This document shows, piece by piece, positions 35,349 to 43,527 of a stretch of DNA of 64,000 bases (position 1 is the stretch's first letter; the number at the start of each line of letters is the position of its first letter). The notes beneath the pieces are model-generated. The model worked only from the letters and a program-made list of their open reading frames with translations, was not told the DNA's origin and did no database searches. The DNA comes from Geodermatophilus sabuli (GTDB taxonomy: Bacteria > Actinomycetota > Actinomycetes > Mycobacteriales > Geodermatophilaceae). The DNA is taken from the NCBI RefSeq assembly GCF_010686765.1, contig NZ_JAAGWF010000010.1:1-64000 (forward strand). Reading direction: 5' to 3'. Made by a program: the position numbers and the translations under genes.

Positions 35349-36799
35349 GCGCCGACACCGACCTGCGCGACCGCCTGCACCGGCTCGCCGAGACCACCGC
35401 GCCACCGCCCCGGGACGACCTCGCCAGCGCGGTCGCCGCTCGCCACCGGAGGCTCCGCCGCCAGCGGGCCGCCCTCGGTGCCGTCGCCGCCCTCGTCGCC
35501 GCGGTGGTGGTCGCCGTCCCGGCGGGCCTCGGCGGACCGGCGGTGGAGCCGGCACCCGCCGCTCCCGCCGCCGGGCCGGACACATCGGGCGACCTGCCCG
35601 CCGCGGCGGTGTACACCGCCCCCACCCGAGGCTCACTGGCCGGTGACGCCGCCTTCGTCGAGGGCGTGCTCCGGCTGCCCTGGACCAGGGAGACGCTGGT
35701 CGGAGCGGGCCTGCCGAACCCGCCGCAGGCCCTCCGGCACGTCGTGTTCGCGGGGGACGTCGCCGGCGGCCGGTGGGCGCTGGTGGCCGGGCCGGACACC
35801 ACCGTGCCGCAGGACACCGACCCTGCACGGCAGACCGACCTCGGCGCGCTCGGTGACGTCGCCGTCGCCTGGTTCGTCGGACCGCCCGGCGCGACGCCCG
35901 CGCAGCTGGAGCTCTCGAGCGTGCCGTACGGCGTCGACCCGCGCTCCCCCTCAGCGCTCGCGGACACCACCACCGGCGCGGTGGTCGTGGTGGCCGCACC
36001 GGGTGACACGGTGCAGGTGTCGCTCCGCCCGGAGGTCGCCGCGGACGGGACCGTGAGCCGCACCTGGATGCCGGTCGACGCCCCGGACGGCGTGGCCGTC
36101 CTGGACGTGGGCCGTCGGGACGCCGCCCACGACCAAGCGCTGCTCTACCGCGTCGACCGTGACGGGGAGCAATGGGTCAGCGGTGCGGACGGCCACGTCG
36201 ACCCGTCCCACGAGGCACCACGGCCCGACGTCCGCTGGCTGCGGGCGCCCGCGCCGGCGTCCCCGGCCGACGTGATGCTGGGGAGCAGCATCGAGTCGGT
36301 CCTGGCCTCGAGCGGGCTCCCGGTCGACGAGGTGGACTTCACCGTGCTGTGGAACGGTGACGTGCCCGCACCGGGAGCGACCCCGGGCCGGGTCACGCTG
36401 CTGGCCGCCACGCTGCCCTCCGGGGCCGTCCACCTGACGGCGGAGTACGCGCTGGCGATGGACGACGGCGCGGTCGGCGGCACCTGGTGCGGCACCGGGT
36501 TCCGGCCTGCCGGCCCTCCGCTGGCCGACCAGACCTACATCGTCCGCTGCGACGCCACCGACATGTCCGAGGGGTCCGAGGTGGTCAGCAGCCTCATCGT
36601 GGTCGCCCCGGCCGCGGCCACGACCGCCCGGCTGGTGGATGACCGGGGGGGCGAGCTGTCCCGCCACCCGCTGGCCGACGGCGTCGCGGTCGTGCCGATG
36701 CCCGACCCGGGCGAGTTCGGCAGCGTCGAGGTGCTGGCCGCCGACGGCAGGTCGCTCGCCTGGACGAAGGTCCTGGGCACCGCGACGTGGGACGGCTGA
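35345..36799 (+). CDS. Membrane-anchored protein, probable partner of the sigma factor
   Basis: The 484-residue protein has a short cytoplasmic N-terminus (about 1-40), one membrane helix (AALGAVAALVAAVVVAVPAG, about 42-62) and a large extracytoplasmic part of about 420 residues without a recognised enzyme motif. The ATGA overlap with the sigma gene makes it the candidate anti-sigma or sensor subunit. No zinc-binding HxxxCxxC motif is present at the N-terminus, so it is not a classical ZAS anti-sigma factor. The role is inferred from position and topology. Confidence 0.7.
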   Translation: MSADTDLRDRLHRLAETTAPPPRDDLASAVAARHRRLRRQRAALGAVAALVAAVVVAVPAGLGGPAVEPAPAAPAAGPDTSGDLPAAAVYTAPTRGSLAGDAAFVEGVLRLPWTRETLVGAGLPNPPQALRHVVFAGDVAGGRWALVAGPDTTVPQDTDPARQTDLGALGDVAVAWFVGPPGATPAQLELSSVPYGVDPRSPSALADTTTGAVVVVAAPGDTVQVSLRPEVAADGTVSRTWMPVDAPDGVAVLDVGRRDAAHDQALLYRVDRDGEQWVSGADGHVDPSHEAPRPDVRWLRAPAPASPADVMLGSSIESVLASSGLPVDEVDFTVLWNGDVPAPGATPGRVTLLAATLPSGAVHLTAEYALAMDDGAVGGTWCGTGFRPAGPPLADQTYIVRCDATDMSEGSEVVSSLIVVAPAAATTARLVDDRGGELSRHPLADGVAVVPMPDPGEFGSVEVLAADGRSLAWTKVLGTATWDG

Positions 36800-36830
36800 C
36801 GTCCCCCCGCCCGGGTGGGTGGCGGCTCCC

Positions 36831-37157
36831 TCACACGTCGACGACGAGGTCCCCGTCCACCTCGCGCACCGGGTACACGCGGACCCCGGTCGCACCCGAC
36901 GTCGCGGCGCCGTCGGACCACCGGTAGGCGTAGAGGTGCAGCGGGCAGACCAGGACGTCGACGTCGGTCTGCCCGTCGGCCAGCGGCCCGCCGGCGTGCG
37001 GGCAGGCCGCCTGGGTGGCGTGCAGCGAGCCGTCGCGCAGCCGGAAGACCGCGATCTGGGTGCCGCCGGCGACGAAGGCCCGCCCCTCCCCCGGCGGAAC
37101 GTCCTCGACCCGGCCGACCACGTGCCCGGTCGTCGTCCGCAGGTCCGTCAGGCTCAT
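36831..37157 (-). CDS. nirD: Nitrite reductase small subunit (Rieske type)
   Basis: This 108-residue subunit of the cytoplasmic NAD(P)H nitrite reductase carries a Rieske-like fold with CPHAGGP and CPLHLYAY supplying the Cys-x-His and Cys-x2-His ligands for a [2Fe-2S] cluster. Many NirD homologues lack these residues, so a cluster is likely here. The ATG start overlaps the nirB stop (ATGA). It is last in the nitrate reductase-nirB-nirD operon. Confidence 0.93.
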   Translation of the reverse strand: MSLTDLRTTTGHVVGRVEDVPPGEGRAFVAGGTQIAVFRLRDGSLHATQAACPHAGGPLADGQTDVDVLVCPLHLYAYRWSDGAATSGATGVRVYPVREVDGDLVVDV

Positions 37158-39724
37158 CGGACCGGCACCTGCGGCAGGGCGACCAGCGGCAGGGCGGGAC
37201 GGAACTGGCCGGGGGTCGCCGGCTGCCGGCCGTCCTGGCCCCACGGGTCGGTGTAGGCGTCGACGGAGCGCTGCAGGCCGGCGTCGAGGTCGGCGACGAT
37301 CCCCTCGCCGTCCTCGAGGAGGACCTGCTTGATCCTCTCCAGCCCGATCCGCGGCACGAAGTCGTAGGTGCGCTCCAGCCAGTTGGCGTTCTCCCGGTAG
37401 TACTGCAGGAAGCGGCCGGTCAGCTCGATCACCGCCTCCGGGGAGTCCACGGTGGCCAGCAGGTCGCCCTTGCGGACCGAGGCACCGGCGGCCCCGCCGA
37501 CGTAGACCTCCCACCTGCCGCTGCCGACGGCGACGACGCCGACGTCCTTGACGTAGGCCTCCGCGCAGTTGCGCGGACAGCCGACCACGGCCATCTTGAT
37601 CTTCGCCGGGCTCTCGATGCCCTGGAACCGGGTCTCGAGGTCGATGCCGAGCTGGGTGGAGTCGTCCAGGCCGAACCGGCAGAAGTCGCTGCCCACGCAG
37701 GTCTTCACGGTGCGGAAGCTCTTGCCGTAGGCGTAGCCCGACGGCATGCCGAGGTCGTCCCACATGGCCGGCAGGTCCTCCTTGCGGACGCCGAGCAGGT
37801 CGATCCGCTGGCCGCCGGTCACCTTGACCATCGGCACCTCGTACTTCTCGGCGACGTCGGCGATCCGGCGCAGCTGGGCCGGGGTGGTGACGCCCCCCTT
37901 CATCTGCGGGACGACGGAGAACGTGCCGTCGCGCTGGATGTTGGCGTGCACGCGGTCGTTGATGAACTTGGCGTCGTTCTCCTGGACGTACTCGCTGCCC
38001 CAGATCATCCGCAGCAGCGAGGTCAGGCCCATCTTCGACCTCGCGTCGTCCTGGCCCCCCGGGGCGAGCGCGGCGAACACGGCCGAGACGCTGCGCAGGT
38101 CCTGCTCGCGGATGGCGGCCATCAGCTGCGGCTTGGCCAGGGGGATGCCCGGCACGTAGTACGAGGCGGCGGCGTCCTCGGCCAGGTCGCCGTCGGCCGC
38201 CCACTCGACGATCTGCCGGACCAACGACTTGCACGACCCGCAGCCCTTGCCGGCCCGGGTCCGGTCCATGACGCCGGACACCGAGCTGCACCCGTCGGCG
38301 ACCACCTCGCAGATCGCGGCCTTGGACACCCCGTTGCAGTTGCACACCTGCGAGTCGCCGGGCATCTCGGCGACGCCGACCTCCTCCGCGCCGTCGGTGA
38401 GGTCGACCAACAGCCGGATGCGCTCCTCCGGCAGGGGGGCGCCGCGGTCGAAGGCCTGGGTGAGGAAGGCGACCTTGCGCGTGTCGCCGAGGAGGGTGGC
38501 GCCGACCAGCTTGTCGTCGCGGATGACCACCGACAGGTGCACCCCGCGCTTGGGCTCGGAGATGACGAGGAACTCGTCCTCGTCCCGCTCGGGGGTGTTG
38601 ATGCCCATGGTCGCGACGTCGACGCCGGCGACCTTGAGCTTGGTCGCCGTCCGGCTGCCGTGGTACTCGGCGGTCGGGTCGGCGCCGGTGAGCACGTCGG
38701 CGAGCACGGTGGCGTGCTCCCACGCCGGGGCGACCAGGCCGTAGACCTCGCCGCGGTGCTGGGCGCACTCGCCGATCGCGTACACGTCGGGGTCGTCGGT
38801 GCGCAGCTGGTCGTCGACGACGACGGCCCGCTGCACCTCCAGGCCGGAGACGACGGCGACGTCGGTGTTGGGCCGGATGCCGGCGGCGACCACCAGCAGG
38901 TCGGCGTCGAGCCGCCGCCCGTCCGCGAGCAGCACCCCGCGCACCCGGTCGGTGCCGACCACCTCGGTGGCGAGGACGTCGAGGTGCACGGTGATGCCGA
39001 GCTCCTCGACGCTGCGCTTGAGGATGGCCCCGGCCTCGGCGTCGAGCTGGGCGTTCATCAGGGACGGCGCGGCGTGCACCAGGTCGACCTGCATGCCGTG
39101 GCCCTGCAGCGCCCGGGCCGCCTCCAGCCCCAGCAGCCCGCCGCCGAGCACGACGGCCCGCCGCGGTGCGCCCCCGACGGGCGCCTCCTCGCCGCGGACG
39201 GTCTCGCCCTGGACGGCGTCGAGCATGGCGCGGGTCTCGTCGATGGTGCGGAACCCGAAGACGCCGGACAGCAGGCTGCCGTCCGCGCGCCGGACGCCGG
39301 TCATCGGCGGGATGAACGACCGGCTGCCGGTGGCCAGGACCAGGTGGTCGTAGGCGGTGACCGAGCCGTCGTCGGCGTGGACCAGCTTCGCGGCGGTGTC
39401 GATCCGCTCGATCCGGACGCCGGCGCGCAGGGCCACGCCGTTGTCGGCGTACCAGTCGTGGCTGTTGAGGACGATGTCGTCCTCGTGCTCCTCGCCGGCC
39501 AGCACCGGCGAGAGCATGATCCGGTTGTAGTTGCCGTGCGGCTCGTCGCCGAAGACGGTGATCCGGAACTGCTCGCCACCGCCGCGCTCGAGCACCTCCT
39601 CGACCAGCCGTGCCCCGGCCATGCCGTTGCCCACGACGACCAGCCGGGCGCGGGAGTCGGTGTCGTCGTCGGCCAGGTGGAGGGTGGTCAGGCCCGCCGG
39701 CCGGCCGCCCAGGACCGCCGTCAT
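37154..39724 (-). CDS. nirB: Assimilatory NAD(P)H nitrite reductase, large subunit
   Basis: NirB reduces nitrite to ammonium. The 856-residue protein has an N-terminal FAD/NAD module (LVVVGNGMAGARLVEEVLER; second motif VLGGGLLGLEAARAL), a BFD-like [2Fe-2S] domain (CNCNGVSKAAICE and GCGSCKSLV, about 440-490), and sirohaem/[4Fe-4S] domains with FCRFGLDDS and GCPRNCAEA. The ATG overlaps the stop of the upstream nitrate reductase frame as TGATG, so translation is coupled. Sirohaem supply could involve the HemD-domain protein at 25912. Confidence 0.96.
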   Translation of the reverse strand: MTAVLGGRPAGLTTLHLADDDTDSRARLVVVGNGMAGARLVEEVLERGGGEQFRITVFGDEPHGNYNRIMLSPVLAGEEHEDDIVLNSHDWYADNGVALRAGVRIERIDTAAKLVHADDGSVTAYDHLVLATGSRSFIPPMTGVRRADGSLLSGVFGFRTIDETRAMLDAVQGETVRGEEAPVGGAPRRAVVLGGGLLGLEAARALQGHGMQVDLVHAAPSLMNAQLDAEAGAILKRSVEELGITVHLDVLATEVVGTDRVRGVLLADGRRLDADLLVVAAGIRPNTDVAVVSGLEVQRAVVVDDQLRTDDPDVYAIGECAQHRGEVYGLVAPAWEHATVLADVLTGADPTAEYHGSRTATKLKVAGVDVATMGINTPERDEDEFLVISEPKRGVHLSVVIRDDKLVGATLLGDTRKVAFLTQAFDRGAPLPEERIRLLVDLTDGAEEVGVAEMPGDSQVCNCNGVSKAAICEVVADGCSSVSGVMDRTRAGKGCGSCKSLVRQIVEWAADGDLAEDAAASYYVPGIPLAKPQLMAAIREQDLRSVSAVFAALAPGGQDDARSKMGLTSLLRMIWGSEYVQENDAKFINDRVHANIQRDGTFSVVPQMKGGVTTPAQLRRIADVAEKYEVPMVKVTGGQRIDLLGVRKEDLPAMWDDLGMPSGYAYGKSFRTVKTCVGSDFCRFGLDDSTQLGIDLETRFQGIESPAKIKMAVVGCPRNCAEAYVKDVGVVAVGSGRWEVYVGGAAGASVRKGDLLATVDSPEAVIELTGRFLQYYRENANWLERTYDFVPRIGLERIKQVLLEDGEGIVADLDAGLQRSVDAYTDPWGQDGRQPATPGQFRPALPLVALPQVPVR

Positions 39725-40071
39725 CAGACCTCCACCAGGCCCAGGTCGACGACGACCTCACCGAGGACGCCCTCGGGCGCGGCGGCGTGCAGCTCCACGA
39801 CGGTGCCGCCGGTGAGGTCCTCGACGACCCGCAGGGGCACGTGCGTGTCGCTCCGCGCGCCGATCGGGAACCAGCGCATCGGTTCGCCGTCCCGGACCAG
39901 CAGCACGTAGACCAGCTCGCCGGTCGAGTTGCCGCCCCGGAAGTAGAGGGCCTGGGCGGACCGGCCCGAGGGGACGGTGTAGCGCAGGGCCGGGTCGACC
40001 GGGCCGGGCTTGGACAGGCCCTCCCCGGTGATCGGGTAGACGCCTTGCAGGAACCGCGGCGTGCTCTTCAC
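39724..40071 (-). CDS. Nested ORF at the 3' end of the nitrate reductase gene (115 aa)
   Basis: A GTG at 40071 is preceded by GGAGGAGGA with an 8-base spacing, a very strong ribosome-binding site, and is in phase with the nitrate reductase frame. The product starts VKSTPRFLQGVYPITGEGLS and is a small beta-rich protein without metal-binding motifs. I do not know its function. Its position between nitrate and nitrite reductase suggests an accessory role. It could be made alone, as a reductase C-terminal domain, or both. Confidence 0.65.
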   Translation of the reverse strand: MKSTPRFLQGVYPITGEGLSKPGPVDPALRYTVPSGRSAQALYFRGGNSTGELVYVLLVRDGEPMRWFPIGARSDTHVPLRVVEDLTGGTVVELHAAAPEGVLGEVVVDLGLVEV

Positions 40072-42318
40072 GGTGGCAGTCCTCCTCCGGGAGGGTTGAT
40101 GGGCTTCTCTGGTCGGCTGTCGTCGGTGCGGGCTCGGGCGGGGCTGGCCGGCGGTGGGCGGGGCGGGGATGCGCTCAGCAGGTCCGCCGATGCGGACGAC
40201 GGCGACCGCGCAGACCTTGAAGGCGGGCATCTTCGAGGTGGGGTCGAGTGCGTCGGCGTCGGTGAGCGCGTTGGCGCTGGAGCCGCCGCCCCAGTGGAAG
40301 GGCGCGAACACGACGTCGGGCCGGATGGCGTCGGTGACCGCGGCGTGGAAGCGGGCCCGGCCGCGGCGGGTGGCCAGCTCGACCACGTCGTCCGGGCCGA
40401 TCCCCAGCTGCCGGGCCAGGTCGGGGTGCAGCTCGGCCCGCGGGGTGGGGGCGATCAGCTGCAGGCTGCGCGAGCGCCGGGTCTGCGTGCCCGACTGGTA
40501 CTGGGCGAGCACCCGGCCGGTGGTCAGCACGTAGGGGTAGTCGGCGTCGGGCCGCTCGTGGGCCTCGACGTGCTCGACGCGCAGGAAGCGGGCCCGCCCG
40601 TCGGGGGTGGCGAACCGCTCGGTGAACAGCCGCGGTGTGCCGGGGTGCCGCTCCTCGCCGTCCCCGGTGGCCGGGCAGGGCCAGAACACCCCCTGCTCGT
40701 CGTCGATCCGCCGGTAGGTGATGCCGGAGTAGTCGGCCGTGCCGCCGGCGCTGGCCCGGCCCAGCTCGGCGAAGACGGTCTCGGGATCGGCGCTGAACAG
40801 GTGCCCCGCGCCCAGCCGCCCGGCCAGCTCGGCGAGCAGCTGGAGGTCGTCGCGGACGCCGACGGGCGGGTCCAGAGCGCGCCGGCGGCGGATGACCCGG
40901 CCCTCGAGGTTGGTCATGGTGCCCGACTCCTCGGCCCACATGGCGCTGGGCAGGACGACGTCGGCGAGCTCGGCGGTCTCGGAGAGGAAGAAGTCGCTGA
41001 CGGCGAGAAAGTCCAGGTCGCCGAGCCGGCTGAGCACCCGGCGGGCGTCGGGCGCGGACACCGCGACGTTGGAGGCCAGCACCAGCAGGGTCCGCACCCC
41101 GCCGTCGGTGCCGAGGGAGTCGAGCAGCTCGAAGGCCGACCGGCCCGGCTGCGGCAGGTCCCCGGGGTCGACGCCCCAGACCCCGGCGACGTGTGCGCGG
41201 GCCGCGGGGTCGGACAGCAGCCGGTACCCGGGCAGCTGGTCGGCCTTCTGCCCGTGCTCGCGGCCGCCCTGGCCGTTGCCCTGACCGGTGACGGTGCCCC
41301 AGCCGCTGCCGGGGCGGCCGGGCAGGCCGAGGGCGAGCGCGAGGTTGATCCAGGCCTGGGCGGTGTCGGTGCCGCTGCGGTGCTGCTCGGCGCCGCGGGC
41401 GGTGAGCACGATCGCCCGCGGCGCGCGGGCGAGGGCGAACACGGCCCGCCGCTGGTCCTCCACCGGGACGCCGGTCAGCCGCTCGACCCGGTCGGGCCAG
41501 TAGGCGGCCACCCCGGCGCGGACGTCGTCGAACCCGGTGGTGCGCGCGGCGACGTAGGCCTCGTCCACCAGGCCCTCGGCCAGCGCGACGTGCAGCAGCC
41601 CGTTGGCCAGCGCGAGGTCGGTGCCGGGCAGCGGCTGCAGGTGCAGCCCGGCGTTGCGGGCGGTCGCGGTGCGTCGCGGGTCGACGACGACGTGCAGCGC
41701 TCCGCGGGCGCGGCCCTCGTCGAAGTACTGCATGGCCGGCGGCATGGTGTCGGCCGGGTTCGAGCCCACGAGGACGACGACGTCGGCCGCGGCGACGTCG
41801 CTCAGGGGGAAGGGCATCCCACGGTCGAGCCCGAACGCCCGGTTCGCCGCCCCGGCGGCCGAGGACATGCAGAAGCGGCCGTTGTAGTCGATCGCGCTGG
41901 TCCGCAGGGCGACCCGGGCGAACTTGCCGAACTGGTAGGCCTGCTCGTTGGTCAGCCCGCCCCCGCCGAAGCAGCCGACGGCGTCGCGGCCGTACCGCTC
42001 CTGGGTGCGCCCGATCGCCTCGACCACCCGGTCCAGCGCCTCGTCCCAGCTCGCCTCGACCAGCGGGCTGGTGCGGTCGCCGGGGACCGCCCGCACGAGC
42101 GGCCGGAGCAGCCGCTCGGGGTGGTCGAGCAGCTCGGCGGCCGACCAGCCCTTGGAGCACAGGCCGCTCCTGTTCACGGGGAAGTCGGCGGGGACCAGGG
42201 TGGCCGGCCGGTCGCCGGCGGTCAGCGTCATCCCGCACTGCAGGGCGCAGTACGGACAGTGCGTCTCGGTGCTGCGGGTGCCCGTCGGGAGGGGGCCGGG
42301 GACGGCGGTCGTGGACAC
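39724..42318 (-). CDS. Assimilatory nitrate reductase (molybdopterin), in-frame fusion at C-terminus
   Basis: This NasA/NarB-like enzyme reduces nitrate to nitrite using Mo-bis-MGD and an N-terminal [4Fe-4S] cluster. The cluster ligands lie in CPYCALQCGM and SGLCSKGWS. Further landmarks are GRFCMSSAAGAANRAFG, LVGSNPADTMPP and the C-terminal molydopterin domain ending KVCAVAVVRIGG. No stop follows that normal end. The frame continues through a basic linker into a 115-residue domain that has its own ribosome-binding site and GTG. The start GTG 42318 (864 residues) fits the regulatory box spacing; an ATG at 42390 would lie inside the box. It should be coupled to nirB. Confidence 0.9.
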   Translation of the reverse strand: MSTTAVPGPLPTGTRSTETHCPYCALQCGMTLTAGDRPATLVPADFPVNRSGLCSKGWSAAELLDHPERLLRPLVRAVPGDRTSPLVEASWDEALDRVVEAIGRTQERYGRDAVGCFGGGGLTNEQAYQFGKFARVALRTSAIDYNGRFCMSSAAGAANRAFGLDRGMPFPLSDVAAADVVVLVGSNPADTMPPAMQYFDEGRARGALHVVVDPRRTATARNAGLHLQPLPGTDLALANGLLHVALAEGLVDEAYVAARTTGFDDVRAGVAAYWPDRVERLTGVPVEDQRRAVFALARAPRAIVLTARGAEQHRSGTDTAQAWINLALALGLPGRPGSGWGTVTGQGNGQGGREHGQKADQLPGYRLLSDPAARAHVAGVWGVDPGDLPQPGRSAFELLDSLGTDGGVRTLLVLASNVAVSAPDARRVLSRLGDLDFLAVSDFFLSETAELADVVLPSAMWAEESGTMTNLEGRVIRRRRALDPPVGVRDDLQLLAELAGRLGAGHLFSADPETVFAELGRASAGGTADYSGITYRRIDDEQGVFWPCPATGDGEERHPGTPRLFTERFATPDGRARFLRVEHVEAHERPDADYPYVLTTGRVLAQYQSGTQTRRSRSLQLIAPTPRAELHPDLARQLGIGPDDVVELATRRGRARFHAAVTDAIRPDVVFAPFHWGGGSSANALTDADALDPTSKMPAFKVCAVAVVRIGGPAERIPAPPTAGQPRPSPHRRQPTREAHQPSRRRTATVKSTPRFLQGVYPITGEGLSKPGPVDPALRYTVPSGRSAQALYFRGGNSTGELVYVLLVRDGEPMRWFPIGARSDTHVPLRVVEDLTGGTVVELHAAAPEGVLGEVVVDLGLVEV

Positions 42319-42341
42319 GGCACCGAGCGTCGACGGCGGCC

Positions 42342-42390
42342 GTTTCCCTCCCGCTGCGCCGGCGTCAAGCCTGGGTTCCGTGGACCTCAC
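42342..42390 (-). promoter_or_regulatory. GlnR-type box upstream of the nitrate reductase gene
   Basis: Five pentamers at exact 11-bp intervals on the minus strand: GTGAG (42390-42386), GGAAC (42379-42375), TTGAC (42368-42364), GCAGC (42357-42353), GAAAC (42346-42342). This follows the gTnAc-n6-GaAAc repeat described for GlnR. The array ends 23 bp before the chosen GTG, nearly identical to the narK promoter (24 bp). Confidence 0.65.
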
Positions 42391-42449
42391 GCCCCGGCCG
42401 GCGCCGGTGTGCGGGAGCCCTCCCGGGCGCCGGGTGGTGGGATGAGCCG

Positions 42450-43133
42450 GTGAGCGCAGGCCCGACCGTCGTCCGCATCGGTGCTCCGTCGGTCCGCCCC
42501 GCGGAGCAGCGCGACGTCCCGCGGATCGCCGCGACGCTGACGATCGCCCTCGCCGAGTCCCGGTGGACCCGGTGGGCGCTGCCGGAGGACGGCCGGATGC
42601 AGCGGCTCACCCGCCTGCACGAGCTCGACGCCGGGCACCGGTCGGTGGCGACCGGCACCGGCTGGGTGACCGAGGACGTCACCGCCGTCGTCACCTGGGA
42701 GGCCCCGCCGGGTGCGCCGGGCACCTCCCCGCTGCCGGGCGACGTCCGCGCGGCGCTGGCCCGGGAGCTGCCGTACCTCGCCGGCCCGCACGCCGACCGG
42801 GTCGCCCGCACCCGGGAGCTGGTCGACGCCGCCCGCCCCGCGGAGCCGCACTGGTGGCTGACCCACCTCGGCACCCGGCCCAGCAGCCGGAGACGGGGCT
42901 ACGGCGGCGCGTTGCTGGAACCGGTGCTGGAACGGTGCGACGCCGCCGGGCTGCCGGCCGCCGCCGCGGTGTACAGCTGGGCCGGCGTCCGGTTCCTGCG
43001 CGGGTCGGGCTTCGACGTCGACCGGGCCCTGCGCACCGCGGACGACGAGCTGCCGGTGTGGCTGGTGGTCCGCCGGCCCGATCCCGCAGCCGCGGGTGTC
43101 GATCCGGGCGCCGCCCGTTCGTACAGGGGGTGA
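42450..43133 (+). CDS. GNAT family N-acetyltransferase
   Basis: The 227-residue protein has the acetyl-CoA-binding GNAT core near residues 140-165: WWLTHLGTRPSSRRRGYGGA, followed by the helix LLEPVLERCDAAGLP and FLRGSGFDVD. The N-terminal AEQRDVPRIAATLTIALAES is typical for the family. The substrate is unknown. The GTG start lies only 60 bp from the nitrate reductase regulatory box, divergent. Confidence 0.85.
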   Translation: MSAGPTVVRIGAPSVRPAEQRDVPRIAATLTIALAESRWTRWALPEDGRMQRLTRLHELDAGHRSVATGTGWVTEDVTAVVTWEAPPGAPGTSPLPGDVRAALARELPYLAGPHADRVARTRELVDAARPAEPHWWLTHLGTRPSSRRRGYGGALLEPVLERCDAAGLPAAAAVYSWAGVRFLRGSGFDVDRALRTADDELPVWLVVRRPDPAAAGVDPGAARSYRG

Positions 43134-43173
43134 GCGGCCACTCCGCGACGGCCGCCGGACCGAGGAGGAAGCC

Positions 43174-43527
43174 ATGCCGCAGTACCTGCTCACGATCTAC
43201 CAGCCCGACGGGGGCGAGCCGGCGCCGGAGGTGCTCGAACCGATCATGCGCGACCTCGACGCGGTCAACCGGGAGATGCGGGAGGCCGGCGTCTGGGTCT
43301 TCGCGGGCGGCCTGCACCCTCCGGAGACGGCCACCGTCGCGCGGGTGACCGGGGACGACGTGCTCCTGACCGACGGGCCCTACCTGGAGGGCAAGGAGCA
43401 CGTCGGCGGGTTCACCGTCATCGAGGCCCCGGATCTCGACGCCGCGCTGGGATGGGGACGCAAGCTGGCCGGTGCGATCACCCTGCCGATCGAGGTGCGG
43501 CCGTTGTACGACGGCCCGGGGTGCTGA
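43174..43527 (+). CDS. YCII/DGPF-domain protein
   Basis: This 117-residue ferredoxin-like protein begins MPQYLLTIYQPDGGEPAPEV and contains LLTDGPYLEGKEHVGGF, where the DGPF signature reads DGPY. Such proteins are genetically linked to ECF42-type sigma factors, and one follows here with a 7-bp overlap. The start ATG has a strong site (GAGGAGGA). It may sense a signal or modify an unknown substrate for the sigma system; its chemistry is not known. Confidence 0.9.
   Translation: MPQYLLTIYQPDGGEPAPEVLEPIMRDLDAVNREMREAGVWVFAGGLHPPETATVARVTGDDVLLTDGPYLEGKEHVGGFTVIEAPDLDAALGWGRKLAGAITLPIEVRPLYDGPGC

Noticed and set aside
36815..39910. 1031-codon open frame on the plus strand
   Set aside because: It is antisense to nirD/nirB, whose domains and cofactor motifs are certain; the plus-strand translation is Gly/Val/Asp-rich with no domain, an effect of high GC at third positions.
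39610..42453. 947-codon plus-strand open frame
   Set aside because: Antisense shadow of the nitrate reductase gene; composition-driven absence of stops.
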